64,000 bases of DNA from an uncultured Geobacteraceae bacterium (GCA_903901875.1 CAIUSO010000166.1:1-64000); one strand, 5' to 3'; positions 37,595 through 46,276 are shown, counted from the first letter of the stretch. The notes: a model not told the origin generated them from the letters alone. Numbers and translations: made by a program.

Positions 37595-37623
37595 CCAATA
37601 GTAACATTTTCGTCATATATGAC
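37595..37623. promoter_or_regulatory. Candidate sigma-54 enhancer, distal copy
   Basis: Boxes CCAATAGTAA and CATATATGAC correspond, on the minus strand, to GTCATATATG and TTACTATTGG. They align with the central sites at 4251-4280 and 42870-42899. The site lies about 190 bp from the plus promoter and 130 bp from the weak minus candidate. Confidence 0.5.
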
Positions 37624-37666
37624 AGGAGCGGAAAGGGATAGCGTTCTTTCTGCTCTATCAGGAGCT

Positions 37667-37695
37667 CACTATGTGGCGTGAAGGACAACAGTGCG
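37667..37695. promoter_or_regulatory. Candidate sigma-54 enhancer, proximal copy
   Basis: CACTATGTGG (37667-37676) and CAACAG further on match the arrangement at 17966-17993 (CACTATATGG ... CAACATATGG). It ends 117 bp upstream of the -24 element at 37812. Confidence 0.5.
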
Positions 37696-37811
37696 ATCAC
37701 CGACTAAGATAGCTAACAAACCAGAACAATGAGCTTATTGGCTCAAAGTGCCCTTTCGGGATTTCAGCCGAAAACTGCCTGGCTACAAATCATCTGCTGC
37801 TACCTCTTTGC

Positions 37812-37827
37812 TGGCACGCTCGTTGCG
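37812..37827 (+). promoter_or_regulatory. Sigma-54 promoter of the REC-HD-GYP / kinase operon
   Basis: TGGCACGCTCGTTGCG matches the sigma-54 consensus at every key position. It lies 75 bp before the start codon of the first gene in a three-gene signalling operon. Confidence 0.88.
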
Positions 37828-37901
37828 GTAACATCTGGAACAGAAGCTTAGCTTGGCAGACGAGCGAATTCTTACTTTCTACCCAGGAAGTTGGTGAAAC
37901 T

Positions 37902-39176
37902 ATGACTAAAGAACAGAAGAATATGAATACGGTTATGATCGTTGACGATACACCGGAAAACGTCTCATTACTTGATGCTCTTCTCTCCGCCGAATACAAA
38001 ATAGTAACTGCGTCACGCGGGAGTGAGGCACTCAAACAGATCCGTGAAAATCCTCCCGACCTTATTCTGTTGGATGTGATGATGCCGGAGATGAACGGTT
38101 TCGAGGTCTGTAAAATTCTCAAGGCCGATGAAATGACAAAAGGTATTCCGGTGATTTTTGTAACTGCGCTTACTGACGCCGGCGATGAGTCCCATGGTTT
38201 CAGTGCCGGAGGGGTTGACTACATTACAAAACCGTTTGTGGGTGCTGTGGTGCGGAGTCGTGTTAAAGCATATCTCGCATTAAGTGAGGCTCAAAAATAT
38301 CTGGAAGATTGGAATGGCAGCCTCAGGAAAAGATTATTACAGAGTGTCAAAACCATACGTCTGGAGGGTGAGGAGCATAAGGTTGCCAGAGAGATGAGTT
38401 CGGACTCCTATAGAAATCTTCAGAGTGTGAAGATACTGTCGGCCCTGTTTAAGATGATGAATAACCACTTTAGTACGTACTCACAGGCGGTGTGTGATCT
38501 GGCAGGTGAAGCAGCGAGAAAAATGAAACTCACCAGTGATGAAGTGGCAGAGATTAAACTGGCGGGACTTCTGCACGACACCGGCCTCCTTGTAACGGGT
38601 CGGGCTTCACAGGAGAAAAGTGTCTCCGAAATGTCTGCGAACGAACTGAGGGATTATAACGCACATCCGGAACGGGGCCAGGCAATGGTTGACTCGTTCG
38701 ATACATTGCAGAACGTGGGCCACATGGTGCGCTCCCACCATGAAAACTACGATGGGAGTGGATTTCCCGATGGCTTGAGTAGGGATGAGATTCCCCTTGG
38801 TGCCCGTCTTCTGGCCATAGCAGATTCCATTGAAAACGCAGTAGCTTCTGTCTCTGAAGAGTGCGATGAATATGCCATTATGGCTCTCCGCACTCAGGCG
38901 GGCACACGTCTTGACCCACGGTTGATTGCATATTTTACAACAAGTATCCACTCACGATATTTTAAAACCAATAAGTCTGGACTATCCGACGAAGTCGAGG
39001 TTAGTTCAGGTGAGCTGATTTCTGGAATGCGCCTATCGCGGGATATTTCCAGTACAACGGGGGTTTTATTACTTCAAAAAGGCGATACCCTTGATGCTGC
39101 CCGAATTACCCTCATTCGCCGCCTTCGCCAGGCTAAAAAGCAGGTGGACAACGGAATTTGGATGTACATCGCTTAA
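37902..39176 (+). CDS. Receiver plus HD-GYP-like domain response regulator
   Basis: 424 residues. The receiver has D58 (LILLDVMMPEMNG) and the KPF lysine. The C-terminal half is HD-GYP-like, with H225-D226 in LLHDTGLLV and a GFP variant in HHENYDGSGFPDGL. The Lys that normally follows the HD pair (HDxGK) is replaced by Leu, so c-di-GMP phosphodiesterase activity may be weak or lost. An extra tail (about 355-424, SGMRLSRDISSTTGVLLL) resembles the C-terminal extension seen on similar regulators. It heads an operon with two kinases behind a sigma-54 promoter. The start at 37902 has AGGAAG 11 bases upstream. An ATG seven codons later (37923) is also possible. Confidence 0.88.
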   Translation: MTKEQKNMNTVMIVDDTPENVSLLDALLSAEYKIVTASRGSEALKQIRENPPDLILLDVMMPEMNGFEVCKILKADEMTKGIPVIFVTALTDAGDESHGFSAGGVDYITKPFVGAVVRSRVKAYLALSEAQKYLEDWNGSLRKRLLQSVKTIRLEGEEHKVAREMSSDSYRNLQSVKILSALFKMMNNHFSTYSQAVCDLAGEAARKMKLTSDEVAEIKLAGLLHDTGLLVTGRASQEKSVSEMSANELRDYNAHPERGQAMVDSFDTLQNVGHMVRSHHENYDGSGFPDGLSRDEIPLGARLLAIADSIENAVASVSEECDEYAIMALRTQAGTRLDPRLIAYFTTSIHSRYFKTNKSGLSDEVEVSSGELISGMRLSRDISSTTGVLLLQKGDTLDAARITLIRRLRQAKKQVDNGIWMYIA

Positions 39177-39198
39177 ACGAAATGAGGAGATACCCCCC

Positions 39199-40344
39199 AT
39201 GCCCACTACCATCGTCACCACCACTGTCGAATCCAATGGTGCCACCATTCCAAGAGTTCTGTGCGTGGATGATGAACCGCTCAATCTTATTCTCTTGGAA
39301 TCAATCCTCTGTCCCCGCGGGTATGACGTGGTGTCGGCACATAATGGTGCTGAGGCTTTGGAAATAATCCAGACCGAGCGGATAGATATCTGCCTTTTGG
39401 ATGTCATGATGCCAGGATTGAATGGTTTTGAGATTTGCCGCCTGATCAAGTCCCACGAAACAGACAACATCCCGGTCATTATGATCACCGCACACAGTGA
39501 AACGGAAAAGCGTATCCAAGGGATTGAGGCCGGGGCGGAGGATTTTATAAGCAAACCGTTCGATACAGACGAAGTGCTGGCAAGAATTAAAATGCTTTTG
39601 TATGCCAAATCCAAAAACGATAGACGCATTCAGGAAGCTGATACAACGAAACGCCAATTTCTGAGTACCATGAGTCATGAGCTGCGCACACCGATGCATG
39701 GCGTACTCGGAATGACCCAACTGCTGGAACTGACTGAGCTAACTAAAGAACAGCGGGATTATATCGCCGATCTCAAAAAGTCTGGTAAGAATATGATGGT
39801 CCTGGTTAACGATATTTTGGATTTTTCCAGTGTGGAGTCAGGCAAAGCTGAAGTGAATGTGGCTGAATTTAACTTAAAGCAGTGCATTAATGATACCGTG
39901 GTAATGCAAAAGAATAATGCGAATGAAAAGGGTCTGAGCCTGGATGTTCATTTTAGTGGAGCCATACCTGATCTCTTGATGGGAGATGCTCTGCAACTGC
40001 AGCAAATTGTCCTTAACCTGCTGGAAAACGCAGTCAAATTCACTGAATGCGGAGGCGTCACCATCACGGTGCAACTATTTGAAACGCAGAATTCTCACAC
40101 CACGAGTGTTCAGATTGCAATACGGGATACCGGAATCGGTATCTTGCCGGAGGCTCTTACCAGGATCTTTTTACCGTTCGTTCAGGAAGATGGTTCGGCA
40201 ACACGTGCATACGGGGGGACAGGTCTCGGTTTAACCCTCAGCCGCCGTCTGGCGGAACTCATGGGTGGCACCCTCTCCGTGGAAAGCACGAGAAATCATG
40301 GCAGTTGTTTTACGCTGCTGCTTCCGTTCGCGGTGAAGGCGTAA
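39199..40344 (+). CDS. Receiver-histidine kinase hybrid (REC-HisKA-HATPase)
   Basis: 381 residues. The N-terminal receiver (D68, CLLDVMMPGLNGFE) is joined directly to HisKA (H160 in [16 protein letters not shown]) and a full HATPase (NLLENAVKFTE, DTGIGI, YGGTGLGLTLSRRL). There is no sensor or membrane segment, so it is switched through its receiver, most likely by one of the adjacent kinases. ATG 39199 has GAGGAG 9 bases upstream. An in-frame start at 39091 lies inside the preceding gene. It overlaps the next gene at TAATG, so the two kinases are translationally coupled. Confidence 0.92.
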   Translation: MPTTIVTTTVESNGATIPRVLCVDDEPLNLILLESILCPRGYDVVSAHNGAEALEIIQTERIDICLLDVMMPGLNGFEICRLIKSHETDNIPVIMITAHSETEKRIQGIEAGAEDFISKPFDTDEVLARIKMLLYAKSKNDRRIQEADTTKRQFLSTMSHELRTPMHGVLGMTQLLELTELTKEQRDYIADLKKSGKNMMVLVNDILDFSSVESGKAEVNVAEFNLKQCINDTVVMQKNNANEKGLSLDVHFSGAIPDLLMGDALQLQQIVLNLLENAVKFTECGGVTITVQLFETQNSHTTSVQIAIRDTGIGILPEALTRIFLPFVQEDGSATRAYGGTGLGLTLSRRLAELMGGTLSVESTRNHGSCFTLLLPFAVKA

Positions 40345-42497
40345 TGAACTTACTAGACATCAAACAACTTTCCAATAACTTAACTGATTGTGCCCATAAT
40401 CTGAGAGTTGAGCGGCAATTGCACGAGAGTGAAGAGCGCTTCAGGCAGTTCTTTGATTATTCACCGGATGCCTACTTGCTGTTATGTGACGGTCTCTTCA
40501 TTGACTGCAACAAGGCCGCTGAGCTGTTGCTTCGGTGTGACCGACTGCAAATTTGCGGTCAAAAACCAGAATACTTTTCCCCTGAATATCAACCGGACGG
40601 GAGGGTATCTTCTGTGGCCCTTGCGGAAACAGTTGCCAGGGCAATTCACTCCGGTAGAAGTACCGAAGAGTGGCTGCACCAACGCCTCGATGGCACCGTA
40701 TTCTGGACAGAAAGTACCTTGAGTGTCATTACGTTGAAGGGGCAGCAGGTGATAATCTGCAGCTGGCGGGAGATGACGACCCGTAAGCGACTGGAATCAA
40801 AAATCAAGTCCATAACGGATTCGACTTCAGATGCCATCATTATGATCGACTGCAAGGGTCTGGTCACCTTTTGGAACCCCGCAGCGGAGCATATGTTTGG
40901 TTACAGCGTAGACGAAATAATCGATAAGAACTTTCATAATCTGATGGTGCCCAAACGGTATCTTGCTGAACATTGTGCTGCGTTTGCCTTATTCAAGCAC
41001 ACAGGGGAAGGAAACGCCGTAAACAGAACGGTAGAGCTGAGGGCCCTGAGGAAAAATGGTCAGGAAATCTCCGTAGAATTGTCGTTATCTGCGCTTCTGT
41101 ATGGGAAAGAGTGGCACGCAATCGGGATTGTCCGGGATATCAGTGACCGTAAACTGGCTGAGGAAACTCATCGGTTAGTCTCAAATGAACTTTCAAATGA
41201 GCTGATCAAAACCCAGTTGCTTAATGATAAGCTTGTCGAGAGCAATCGACGTTTGGCGGAGGTTTCGCACATCAAGTCAGACTTTCTTGCCAATATGAGC
41301 CACGAACTGCGTACGCCGCTCAATGCGGTAATCGGTTTTTCCGATGTACTACAACGGCAGCATTTTGGGGCACTCAATCAAAAACAGCAGGAATACGTTT
41401 CGTATATTCTTTCTAACGGTAAACACCTGCTCACGCTGATCAACGGTGTTCTCGATCTTTCTCAGGTTGAGTCAGGCACGATGAAATTACTTCTGGTTAC
41501 CTGTTCGCTGTCGGAAATGCTCACGGAAGCGGTGATAATGCTTAAGGGTCATGCCCTTAAAGGTGGGATAGATCTCCAACTGTCGCTCGCTCCGGCGACC
41601 GAAATCACCATCATGGTGGACCGTACGAAGCTGAAACAGATCCTTTATAACCTGATGTCCAATGCAATCAAATTCACTTCACCAGGCGGAAAAGTAACTG
41701 TAAGCGCACGATTGAGGAGTGATGAGGGGGGAGGGATGGGCGATGACCATTCACCTCATCCGGCATCGCCCCATCAAAACTGTATCGAAATTTCTGTCAA
41801 TGACACCGGCATCGGGATCAAGAAGGAAGACATACCAAAACTTTTCCATGCCTTTACCCAACTTGAATCGTCAATCAGCAAAAAATACCGTGGTACCGGC
41901 CTTGGCCTTGCTCTGACAAAGCAATTGGTGGAACTGCACGGCGGCAGAATCTGGCTGGAAAGCGAGTTCGGCAGTGGGAGCAGTTTCCGTTTCACCCTGC
42001 CGCTCTTACCGGTAATGACGGAAGAATCGCTTCAACAATCGCACAGAGAAGCATTAACAGCAAAAGATCTCGTACCTGTTTTCCCCTTACCTGCGTCAAC
42101 CAGTGACGAACATGTAAAGGCCCACAAAATTCTGATCGTAGAAGACAATGAATACAACCGAATTCTTCTGGTGGATATTTTGTCTGGTAACGGATATGAG
42201 GTGATTGAGGCGACCGATGGCCTTGAAGGTATAGCACTGGCCAAACAACTGATGCCGGATCTTATTCTGATGGATATACAGATGCCGAGTATGGACGGAA
42301 TGACCGCCTGCAGGATACTGAAAGCTGATCCTGCTACCAGGGACATGAAAATTATCGCTGTCACAGCTCTTGCAATGGTAGGTGACAAAGAAGCCTTCAT
42401 TGCCGCTGGATTTGACGATTACCTACCCAAACCGATCAACATTAATGAAATACCAGACCGTGTAATCAAATGGCTGAATGGAGAGATTACCATATGA
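40344..42497 (+). CDS. PAS-PAS hybrid histidine kinase with C-terminal receiver
   Basis: 717 residues, soluble. PAS domain 1 (about 30-145) and PAS domain 2 (about 150-275, SDAIIMIDCKGLVTFWNPAAEHMFGY) precede a short coiled coil. HisKA (H320 in [16 protein letters not shown]), HATPase ([33 protein letters not shown]) and a receiver (D644 in LILMDIQMPSMDG) follow. A charged loop inside the HATPase domain (LRSDEGGGMGDDHSPH) is unusual. The ATG lies in the TAATG overlap with the preceding kinase. It probably forms a relay with the two upstream regulators, ending at the HD-GYP-like output (inference). Confidence 0.92.
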   Translation: MNLLDIKQLSNNLTDCAHNLRVERQLHESEERFRQFFDYSPDAYLLLCDGLFIDCNKAAELLLRCDRLQICGQKPEYFSPEYQPDGRVSSVALAETVARAIHSGRSTEEWLHQRLDGTVFWTESTLSVITLKGQQVIICSWREMTTRKRLESKIKSITDSTSDAIIMIDCKGLVTFWNPAAEHMFGYSVDEIIDKNFHNLMVPKRYLAEHCAAFALFKHTGEGNAVNRTVELRALRKNGQEISVELSLSALLYGKEWHAIGIVRDISDRKLAEETHRLVSNELSNELIKTQLLNDKLVESNRRLAEVSHIKSDFLANMSHELRTPLNAVIGFSDVLQRQHFGALNQKQQEYVSYILSNGKHLLTLINGVLDLSQVESGTMKLLLVTCSLSEMLTEAVIMLKGHALKGGIDLQLSLAPATEITIMVDRTKLKQILYNLMSNAIKFTSPGGKVTVSARLRSDEGGGMGDDHSPHPASPHQNCIEISVNDTGIGIKKEDIPKLFHAFTQLESSISKKYRGTGLGLALTKQLVELHGGRIWLESEFGSGSSFRFTLPLLPVMTEESLQQSHREALTAKDLVPVFPLPASTSDEHVKAHKILIVEDNEYNRILLVDILSGNGYEVIEATDGLEGIALAKQLMPDLILMDIQMPSMDGMTACRILKADPATRDMKIIAVTALAMVGDKEAFIAAGFDDYLPKPININEIPDRVIKWLNGEITI

Positions 42498-42512
42498 ACA
42501 CATGCAGTTATG

Positions 42513-42707
42513 TTACCTGTGTAAATCATCCATAAACTGTCCCTCGTTTTTTGCAACTGCACCTACAAACGCATCGTCCGCTTCCTTTACCATTAAATTC
42601 TCGAACAGACGGGTGAATTGCCATTTTGTATTCGATCTTCGGTTCAATTCAATAATGACGGCTCCGATAAAAACTCCGGCAACAAATAGAAAGAGAGCTT
42701 TACTCAT
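42513..42707 (-). CDS. Small membrane-anchored protein, unknown
   Basis: 64 residues. A strong GGAGGTGA ribosome site 7 bases before the ATG supports it. One N-terminal helix (ALFLFVAGVFIGAVIIEL) is followed by a basic stretch (NRRSNTKWQF) and an acidic soluble tail. No family is recognised with certainty. It is divergent from the VIT-family gene across a shared sigma-54 regulatory region and has its own -24/-12 promoter at 42755-42770. Its end is 15 bp from the convergent kinase gene. Confidence 0.75.
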   Translation of the reverse strand: MSKALFLFVAGVFIGAVIIELNRRSNTKWQFTRLFENLMVKEADDAFVGAVAKNEGQFMDDLHR

Positions 42708-42754
42708 AATCAGTCACCTCCTCGTCGAATTATGGTGCTTCTGTAAGTATACAA

Positions 42755-42770
42755 AGCAACTACCGCGCCA
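42755..42770 (-). promoter_or_regulatory. Sigma-54 promoter of the small membrane protein gene
   Basis: The minus strand reads TGGCGCGGTAGTTGCT, identical over 16 bases to 4135-4150. It leaves a leader of about 37 bases before the strong ribosome site. Confidence 0.8.
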
Positions 42771-42869
42771 TCGGTGAGAGTGGACTTCACAACGTGTTCT
42801 CGACTGTTTTATATGCAAAAAAGGGGAGAGGGTCAGGAGAAACCGGCCGGAAAACCGTGTGCCGACCTG

Positions 42870-42899
42870 CCGTATGTAACAGTTCCGTACCACTATGAC
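42870..42899. promoter_or_regulatory. Central enhancer between divergent sigma-54 promoters (copy 2)
   Basis: Boxes CCGTATGTAA and CCACTATGAC flank AGTTCCGTA. The distance to the left -24 element is 100 bp and to the right one 98 bp, the same geometry as at 4251-4280. The boxes are conserved while much of the surrounding sequence is not. Confidence 0.72.
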
Positions 42900-42996
42900 G
42901 GATTATAGTTCGGCACTTCTTAACGGCGTTTTTTGGAGAACCGGTATTGATTTATACAAACAGCCAGTTACGTGAGACAGGTGACCATTCTCCCTC

Positions 42997-43012
42997 TGGC
43001 ACGTTCGTCGCA
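42997..43012 (+). promoter_or_regulatory. Sigma-54 promoter of the VIT-family gene
   Basis: TGGCACGTTCGTCGCA has a perfect -24 box and correct spacing, with TCGCA at -12. The gene starts about 75-80 bp downstream. Confidence 0.75.
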
Positions 43013-43086
43013 GTGAAACCATCCTATGATGATCATTCCGGTTCTGATAGTTACGTCCATTTCTTGTTGTATTTGTAAAGGCATTT

Positions 43087-43788
43087 TTGGCTATGGAACT
43101 TAGTTGCAAGCAATCCCACAGAGTAAACAGAACCGGTTGGCTTCGTGCCGCTGTGCTTGGTGCCAATGACGGTATTATTTCGGTGGCAAGTCTTATGGTT
43201 GGGGTGGCCGTTACCGGTGCATCTCAGGGAAGTATTTTGCTGACGGGGGTAACTGGTATGGTTGCAGGCGGTATGGCCATGGCAGTCGGCGAATATGTGT
43301 CGGTTCAATCTCAAGCCGACGCCCAGAATGCGGATATTGAAACGGAAAGACGGGAACTTGAGCTTGAACCGGAGAGCGAATTAGCCGAGTTAACACTGAT
43401 TTATGTGCGTCGAGGCCTGGAGTACGAGCTTGCACACCTTGTAGCTGAAAAACTGATGGCAACAGACGCTCTCAACGTGCACATACACGATGAGCTCGGT
43501 ATAACCGAAACCCTGCGGGCACGGCCGGTTCAAGCTGCGGTGACCTCTGCCGTATCCTTCTGTATGGGAGCATTTGTTCCGATTATTGCGGTACTGCTGT
43601 CACCTTTAACCTTGATCGTACTGGCCACTTCCGTCACAGGGTTGGCAGGTTTGATCATTCTTGGCGGCACAGCAGCATGGGCTGGTGGAGCATCTGTTGT
43701 TCGTGGGGCCGTTCGTGTTTCCTGCGGGGGAGTGCTTGCGATGGCCCTGACTGCTTGCATTGGCAAACTTTTTGGGACAGGCATATGA
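43087..43788 (+). CDS. VIT1/CCC1-family metal transporter
   Basis: 231-233 residues with four to five membrane helices. The VIT family start RAAVLGANDGIISVASLMVGV, the GMVAGGMAMAVGEYVSVQSQAD block and the acidic cytoplasmic segment (ELELEPESELAELTLIY) are clear. Family members move Fe2+ or Mn2+ out of the cytosol. The metal here is not known. Start choice is open: TTG 43087 has AAAGG at close to ideal spacing, while ATG 43093 is two codons further. It is under a sigma-54 promoter and is followed after about 27 bp by cheW and cheR, which might be read through. Confidence 0.88.
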   Translation: MAMELSCKQSHRVNRTGWLRAAVLGANDGIISVASLMVGVAVTGASQGSILLTGVTGMVAGGMAMAVGEYVSVQSQADAQNADIETERRELELEPESELAELTLIYVRRGLEYELAHLVAEKLMATDALNVHIHDELGITETLRARPVQAAVTSAVSFCMGAFVPIIAVLLSPLTLIVLATSVTGLAGLIILGGTAAWAGGASVVRGAVRVSCGGVLAMALTACIGKLFGTGI

Positions 43789-43815
43789 AGGATTTTCAAT
43801 AATGTGGGTGTGGGG

Positions 43816-44271
43816 ATGTCAAAACACGATAAAATTCTGATTTTTACCCTTAGCGAGCAACGCTATGGAATACCGCTCGCAGTGGTAGAGAGGGTGGTCA
43901 GAATGGTGACGATTACTCCGCTGTCGGGAGGGCCTGAATTCATTGATGGCGTGATTAATGTCCATGGGGAAATTATCCCGGTTGTCAATCTGCGTTGCCG
44001 CTTCGGTCTGCCGGGACGCCCCGCCGGATTCAGCGACCAATTGATCATATTGCGCTGCGCCACACGCAGCTTTGCTCTCATAGCCGATATGGCCTGCGAT
44101 GTATGGGGTTGTACGGAGCAGATGCAGGCGGAGGCTGCGGAGATCATTGCCGATCTGCCGTTTTTGGCAGCGGTGGTTAAACTCCCGGACGGTCTGGTCT
44201 TGCTTCAGGATCCGGAGGCTTTGCTCACGCCGGGTGAATCGTTTGCAATCGATGAGCTTATTGGCCTGTAA
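43816..44271 (+). CDS. cheW: CheW-like chemosensory coupling protein
   Basis: 151 residues. A single CheW domain (ILIFTLSEQRYGIPLAVVERVVRM, FIDGVINVHGEIIPVVNLRCRFGLP) forms most of the protein. It would couple a receptor to CheA. ATG 43816 starts a homologous-looking MSKHDKILIF. GTG 43804 is an alternative, and neither has a good ribosome site. The next gene is cheR, 6 bp later. The cognate receptor and CheA are probably those on the opposite strand at 48.5-52.7 kb (inference). Confidence 0.88.
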   Translation: MSKHDKILIFTLSEQRYGIPLAVVERVVRMVTITPLSGGPEFIDGVINVHGEIIPVVNLRCRFGLPGRPAGFSDQLIILRCATRSFALIADMACDVWGCTEQMQAEAAEIIADLPFLAAVVKLPDGLVLLQDPEALLTPGESFAIDELIGL

Positions 44272-44277
44272 CCAGCC

Positions 44278-45735
44278 ATGAAACGTCTCCTTGCCGACGC
44301 TGAACTTGAAAAGCTCAGCTCCTCTATTGCCCTGCATATGGGCCTGTCTTTTCCCTCCACCAAGTGGAAAAGTCTTGAGCAGGCTTTTTGTACAGCGGCC
44401 ATGGTAATGGGTTTTAAGAGCCAGTTAGAGTGTGTTGGCTGGTTCATGTCAGCTCCACCTTCACAAGAGCTGTTCGAATCAATGGCCTGTTATCTGACAA
44501 TAGGGGAAACCTATTTTCTTCGGGAAGCGTGCAGTTTCGAGGCCCTTGAACAACAGATCATCCCGGAAATTATAAGGAAGCGCCACGGGAAAGACCAGTG
44601 TTTGCGCATCTGGAGTTCCGGCTGTGCAACGGGTGAAGAACCGTATAGTATCGCTATCGTGCTCTACAGGATGCGCGCTGTTTTGTGTGACTGGGATATA
44701 TCAATTCTGGCAACAGACATTAACCCCCATGCCTTGCGCAAAGCCACTGCTGGTATCTACACGCATTGGTCGTTCCGTAACACGCCGACAGGCTTTAAAG
44801 AGAACTATTTTACGGAAACCGAGGCCGGGCACTTCGAATTGCTTCCCGCGATCAAGGAAATGGTTACGTTCTCAAGCTTCAATCTGGCGGAAGAATGTTA
44901 CCCCTCGCCTAACTCCATTGATATTATTTTTTGCAGAAACGTACTCATGTACTTTGCCCCACAACTCATCAAAAAGGTAGTCGCACAATACCATCACTGC
45001 CTGCTGGATGGTGGCTGGCTTTTTGTCAGCTCCTGCGAAACGTCAAGCCCGACATTTCCAGGGTTTGAACCGATAAATTTTCCCGATGCGATCCTCTATC
45101 AAAAGGTAAGCTACAGAGTATTGGCGAAACCGAAAAGTACCAGGTATATCCAGACCACACACTCTTCACCTCCACCACCTCCTCCTGTTCAGGCAGCACC
45201 GGCACCCTCTTTGTTATGGCACCAGAGCCGTCATGCCGAGATATCAGACTACCAGAAAGCCCTGACGCTCTACGAACATGGCGCATATCGTGACGCCTCG
45301 GATATGTTAGTTGTGCTCCTTGATCTTGACAAGGAGAATACAGAGGCACTGACGCTGCAATGCCGCATATACGCCAACGAAGGAAGGCTCGTCGAGGCAC
45401 TGGAAATGTCTGAGTTGGCACTTACTGCCGATAAGCTCTCAAGCGAGCTCCATTATCTGCGCGCGGTCATCCTTCTGGAGCAGGGTATGAATGACGAAGC
45501 GAGCGCGGCACTCAAAAAAGCACTCTACCTTGACCAGGATCTGGTTATGGCACATTTCACCCTTGCCAATCTTGAACAACGGAAAGGAAAGGTAAAAGAG
45601 TCACAAAGGCATTTTAACGCCGCGCTCTCTCTTCTCGGCAGGTACCGCCGAGAAGATGTTATCCCGGAATCAGGCGGGATTATTGCCGGAAAACTCACAG
45701 AGATCATCAGAACCACCACCGCCTGGAGTCTGTGA
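44278..45735 (+). CDS. cheR: CheR methyltransferase with TPR domain
   Basis: 485 residues. The N-terminal alpha subdomain precedes the SAM-binding fold (IWSSGCATGEEPYSIAIVL, SILATDINPHALRKA and IDIIFCRNVLMYF). It methylates glutamates of chemoreceptors. A Pro-rich linker (SSPPPPPPVQAAPAP) leads to about four TPR repeats (SDYQKALTLYEHGAYRDASDML ... LAMSELAL-type helices), which mediate protein contacts. CheR-TPR fusions are typical of alternative chemosensory clusters that do not run flagella. No CheB is seen in the window. Confidence 0.92.
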   Translation: MKRLLADAELEKLSSSIALHMGLSFPSTKWKSLEQAFCTAAMVMGFKSQLECVGWFMSAPPSQELFESMACYLTIGETYFLREACSFEALEQQIIPEIIRKRHGKDQCLRIWSSGCATGEEPYSIAIVLYRMRAVLCDWDISILATDINPHALRKATAGIYTHWSFRNTPTGFKENYFTETEAGHFELLPAIKEMVTFSSFNLAEECYPSPNSIDIIFCRNVLMYFAPQLIKKVVAQYHHCLLDGGWLFVSSCETSSPTFPGFEPINFPDAILYQKVSYRVLAKPKSTRYIQTTHSSPPPPPPVQAAPAPSLLWHQSRHAEISDYQKALTLYEHGAYRDASDMLVVLLDLDKENTEALTLQCRIYANEGRLVEALEMSELALTADKLSSELHYLRAVILLEQGMNDEASAALKKALYLDQDLVMAHFTLANLEQRKGKVKESQRHFNAALSLLGRYRREDVIPESGGIIAGKLTEIIRTTTAWSL

Positions 45736-45773
45736 CAATTAATATGATGTTTTTCTCAAGACTACGACTTCGT

Positions 45774-45798
45774 ACTTGAACAATGCAATTGTTCAAGT
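45774..45798. terminator. Perfect 10-bp palindromic hairpin after cheR
   Basis: Arms ACTTGAACAA and TTGTTCAAGT flank TGCAA, 38 bp after the cheR stop. No long T-run follows on plus. It is a plausible terminator or the end of an inserted element. Confidence 0.45.
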
Positions 45799-45847
45799 AA
45801 ACCGCTAACGCGGCAGTAAAAACCACCTGTCCCCCCGCAGCACACTC

Positions 45848-45936
45848 CTAGGAGTCTGTCGGACTTGAAATTTTGATTGAATTGACCCTCCCTTCAATTT
45901 TCCTCCGTCTGGGAGAACTAGGAGCCTGTCGGATTT
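45848..45936. repeat. Insertion-like debris with 19-bp direct repeats
   Basis: CTAGGAGTCTGTCGGACTT (45848-45866) and CTAGGAGCCTGTCGGATTT (45918-45936) are direct repeats with two mismatches and 70-bp offset. Similar motifs border insertion sequences, but no transposase frame remains. The rest of 45736-46003 holds only the hairpin above and no supported gene. A truncated PIN gene starts right after it. Confidence 0.5.
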
Positions 45937-46003
45937 AGGAGAAATCTGCTGCAAATCCGTCTGAACGGATCATATTTCACCGCTTTTTCTTACATGCACG
46001 CTT

Positions 46004-46276
46004 GTGTACCATCAATTCGTTCTGGGTGAATTTGTATTTATCATGGACAAAGTTTATGGGACACCAAAAGAAACCATCAATTCCATGATTCGGGACTTTA
46101 TCACAATGCCGGGTGTCGAAATTTGCCAGAACACCGATTTCAATATATTGCTCTCCCTCTGGCCGTCAAAAATCACCGATTATGGAGATGCATTGATAGC
46201 AGTCACGGGAAAAGCAATGAACGGTTCAACCATAATAACTTTTGGCTCTCTGAATTACGGTGTGGAAAAGGGTTAG
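46004..46276 (+). pseudogene. Truncated PIN-domain (VapC-like) toxin
   Basis: About 90 residues remain. The central and C-terminal PIN parts are visible (LGEFVFIMDKVYGTPKETI, then KITDYGDALIAVTGKAM and STIITFG). The N-terminal strand with the first catalytic Asp (normally VDTNVLLR) is missing, and the last Asp (TFD) is Gly. An RNase without these acids should be inactive. The break coincides with the insertion-like debris just upstream. Confidence 0.7.

Larger units (their letters stand above)
37391..37901. other. 511-bp intergenic region with divergent regulatory sites
   Basis: No coding frame is supported. It carries two enhancer-like sites (37595-37623, 37667-37695), a strong plus-strand sigma-54 promoter (37812-37827), a weak minus-strand candidate (37452-37467) and a GC-rich imperfect hairpin near 37405-37435. 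It separates the small secreted protein gene from the signalling operon. Confidence 0.6.
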
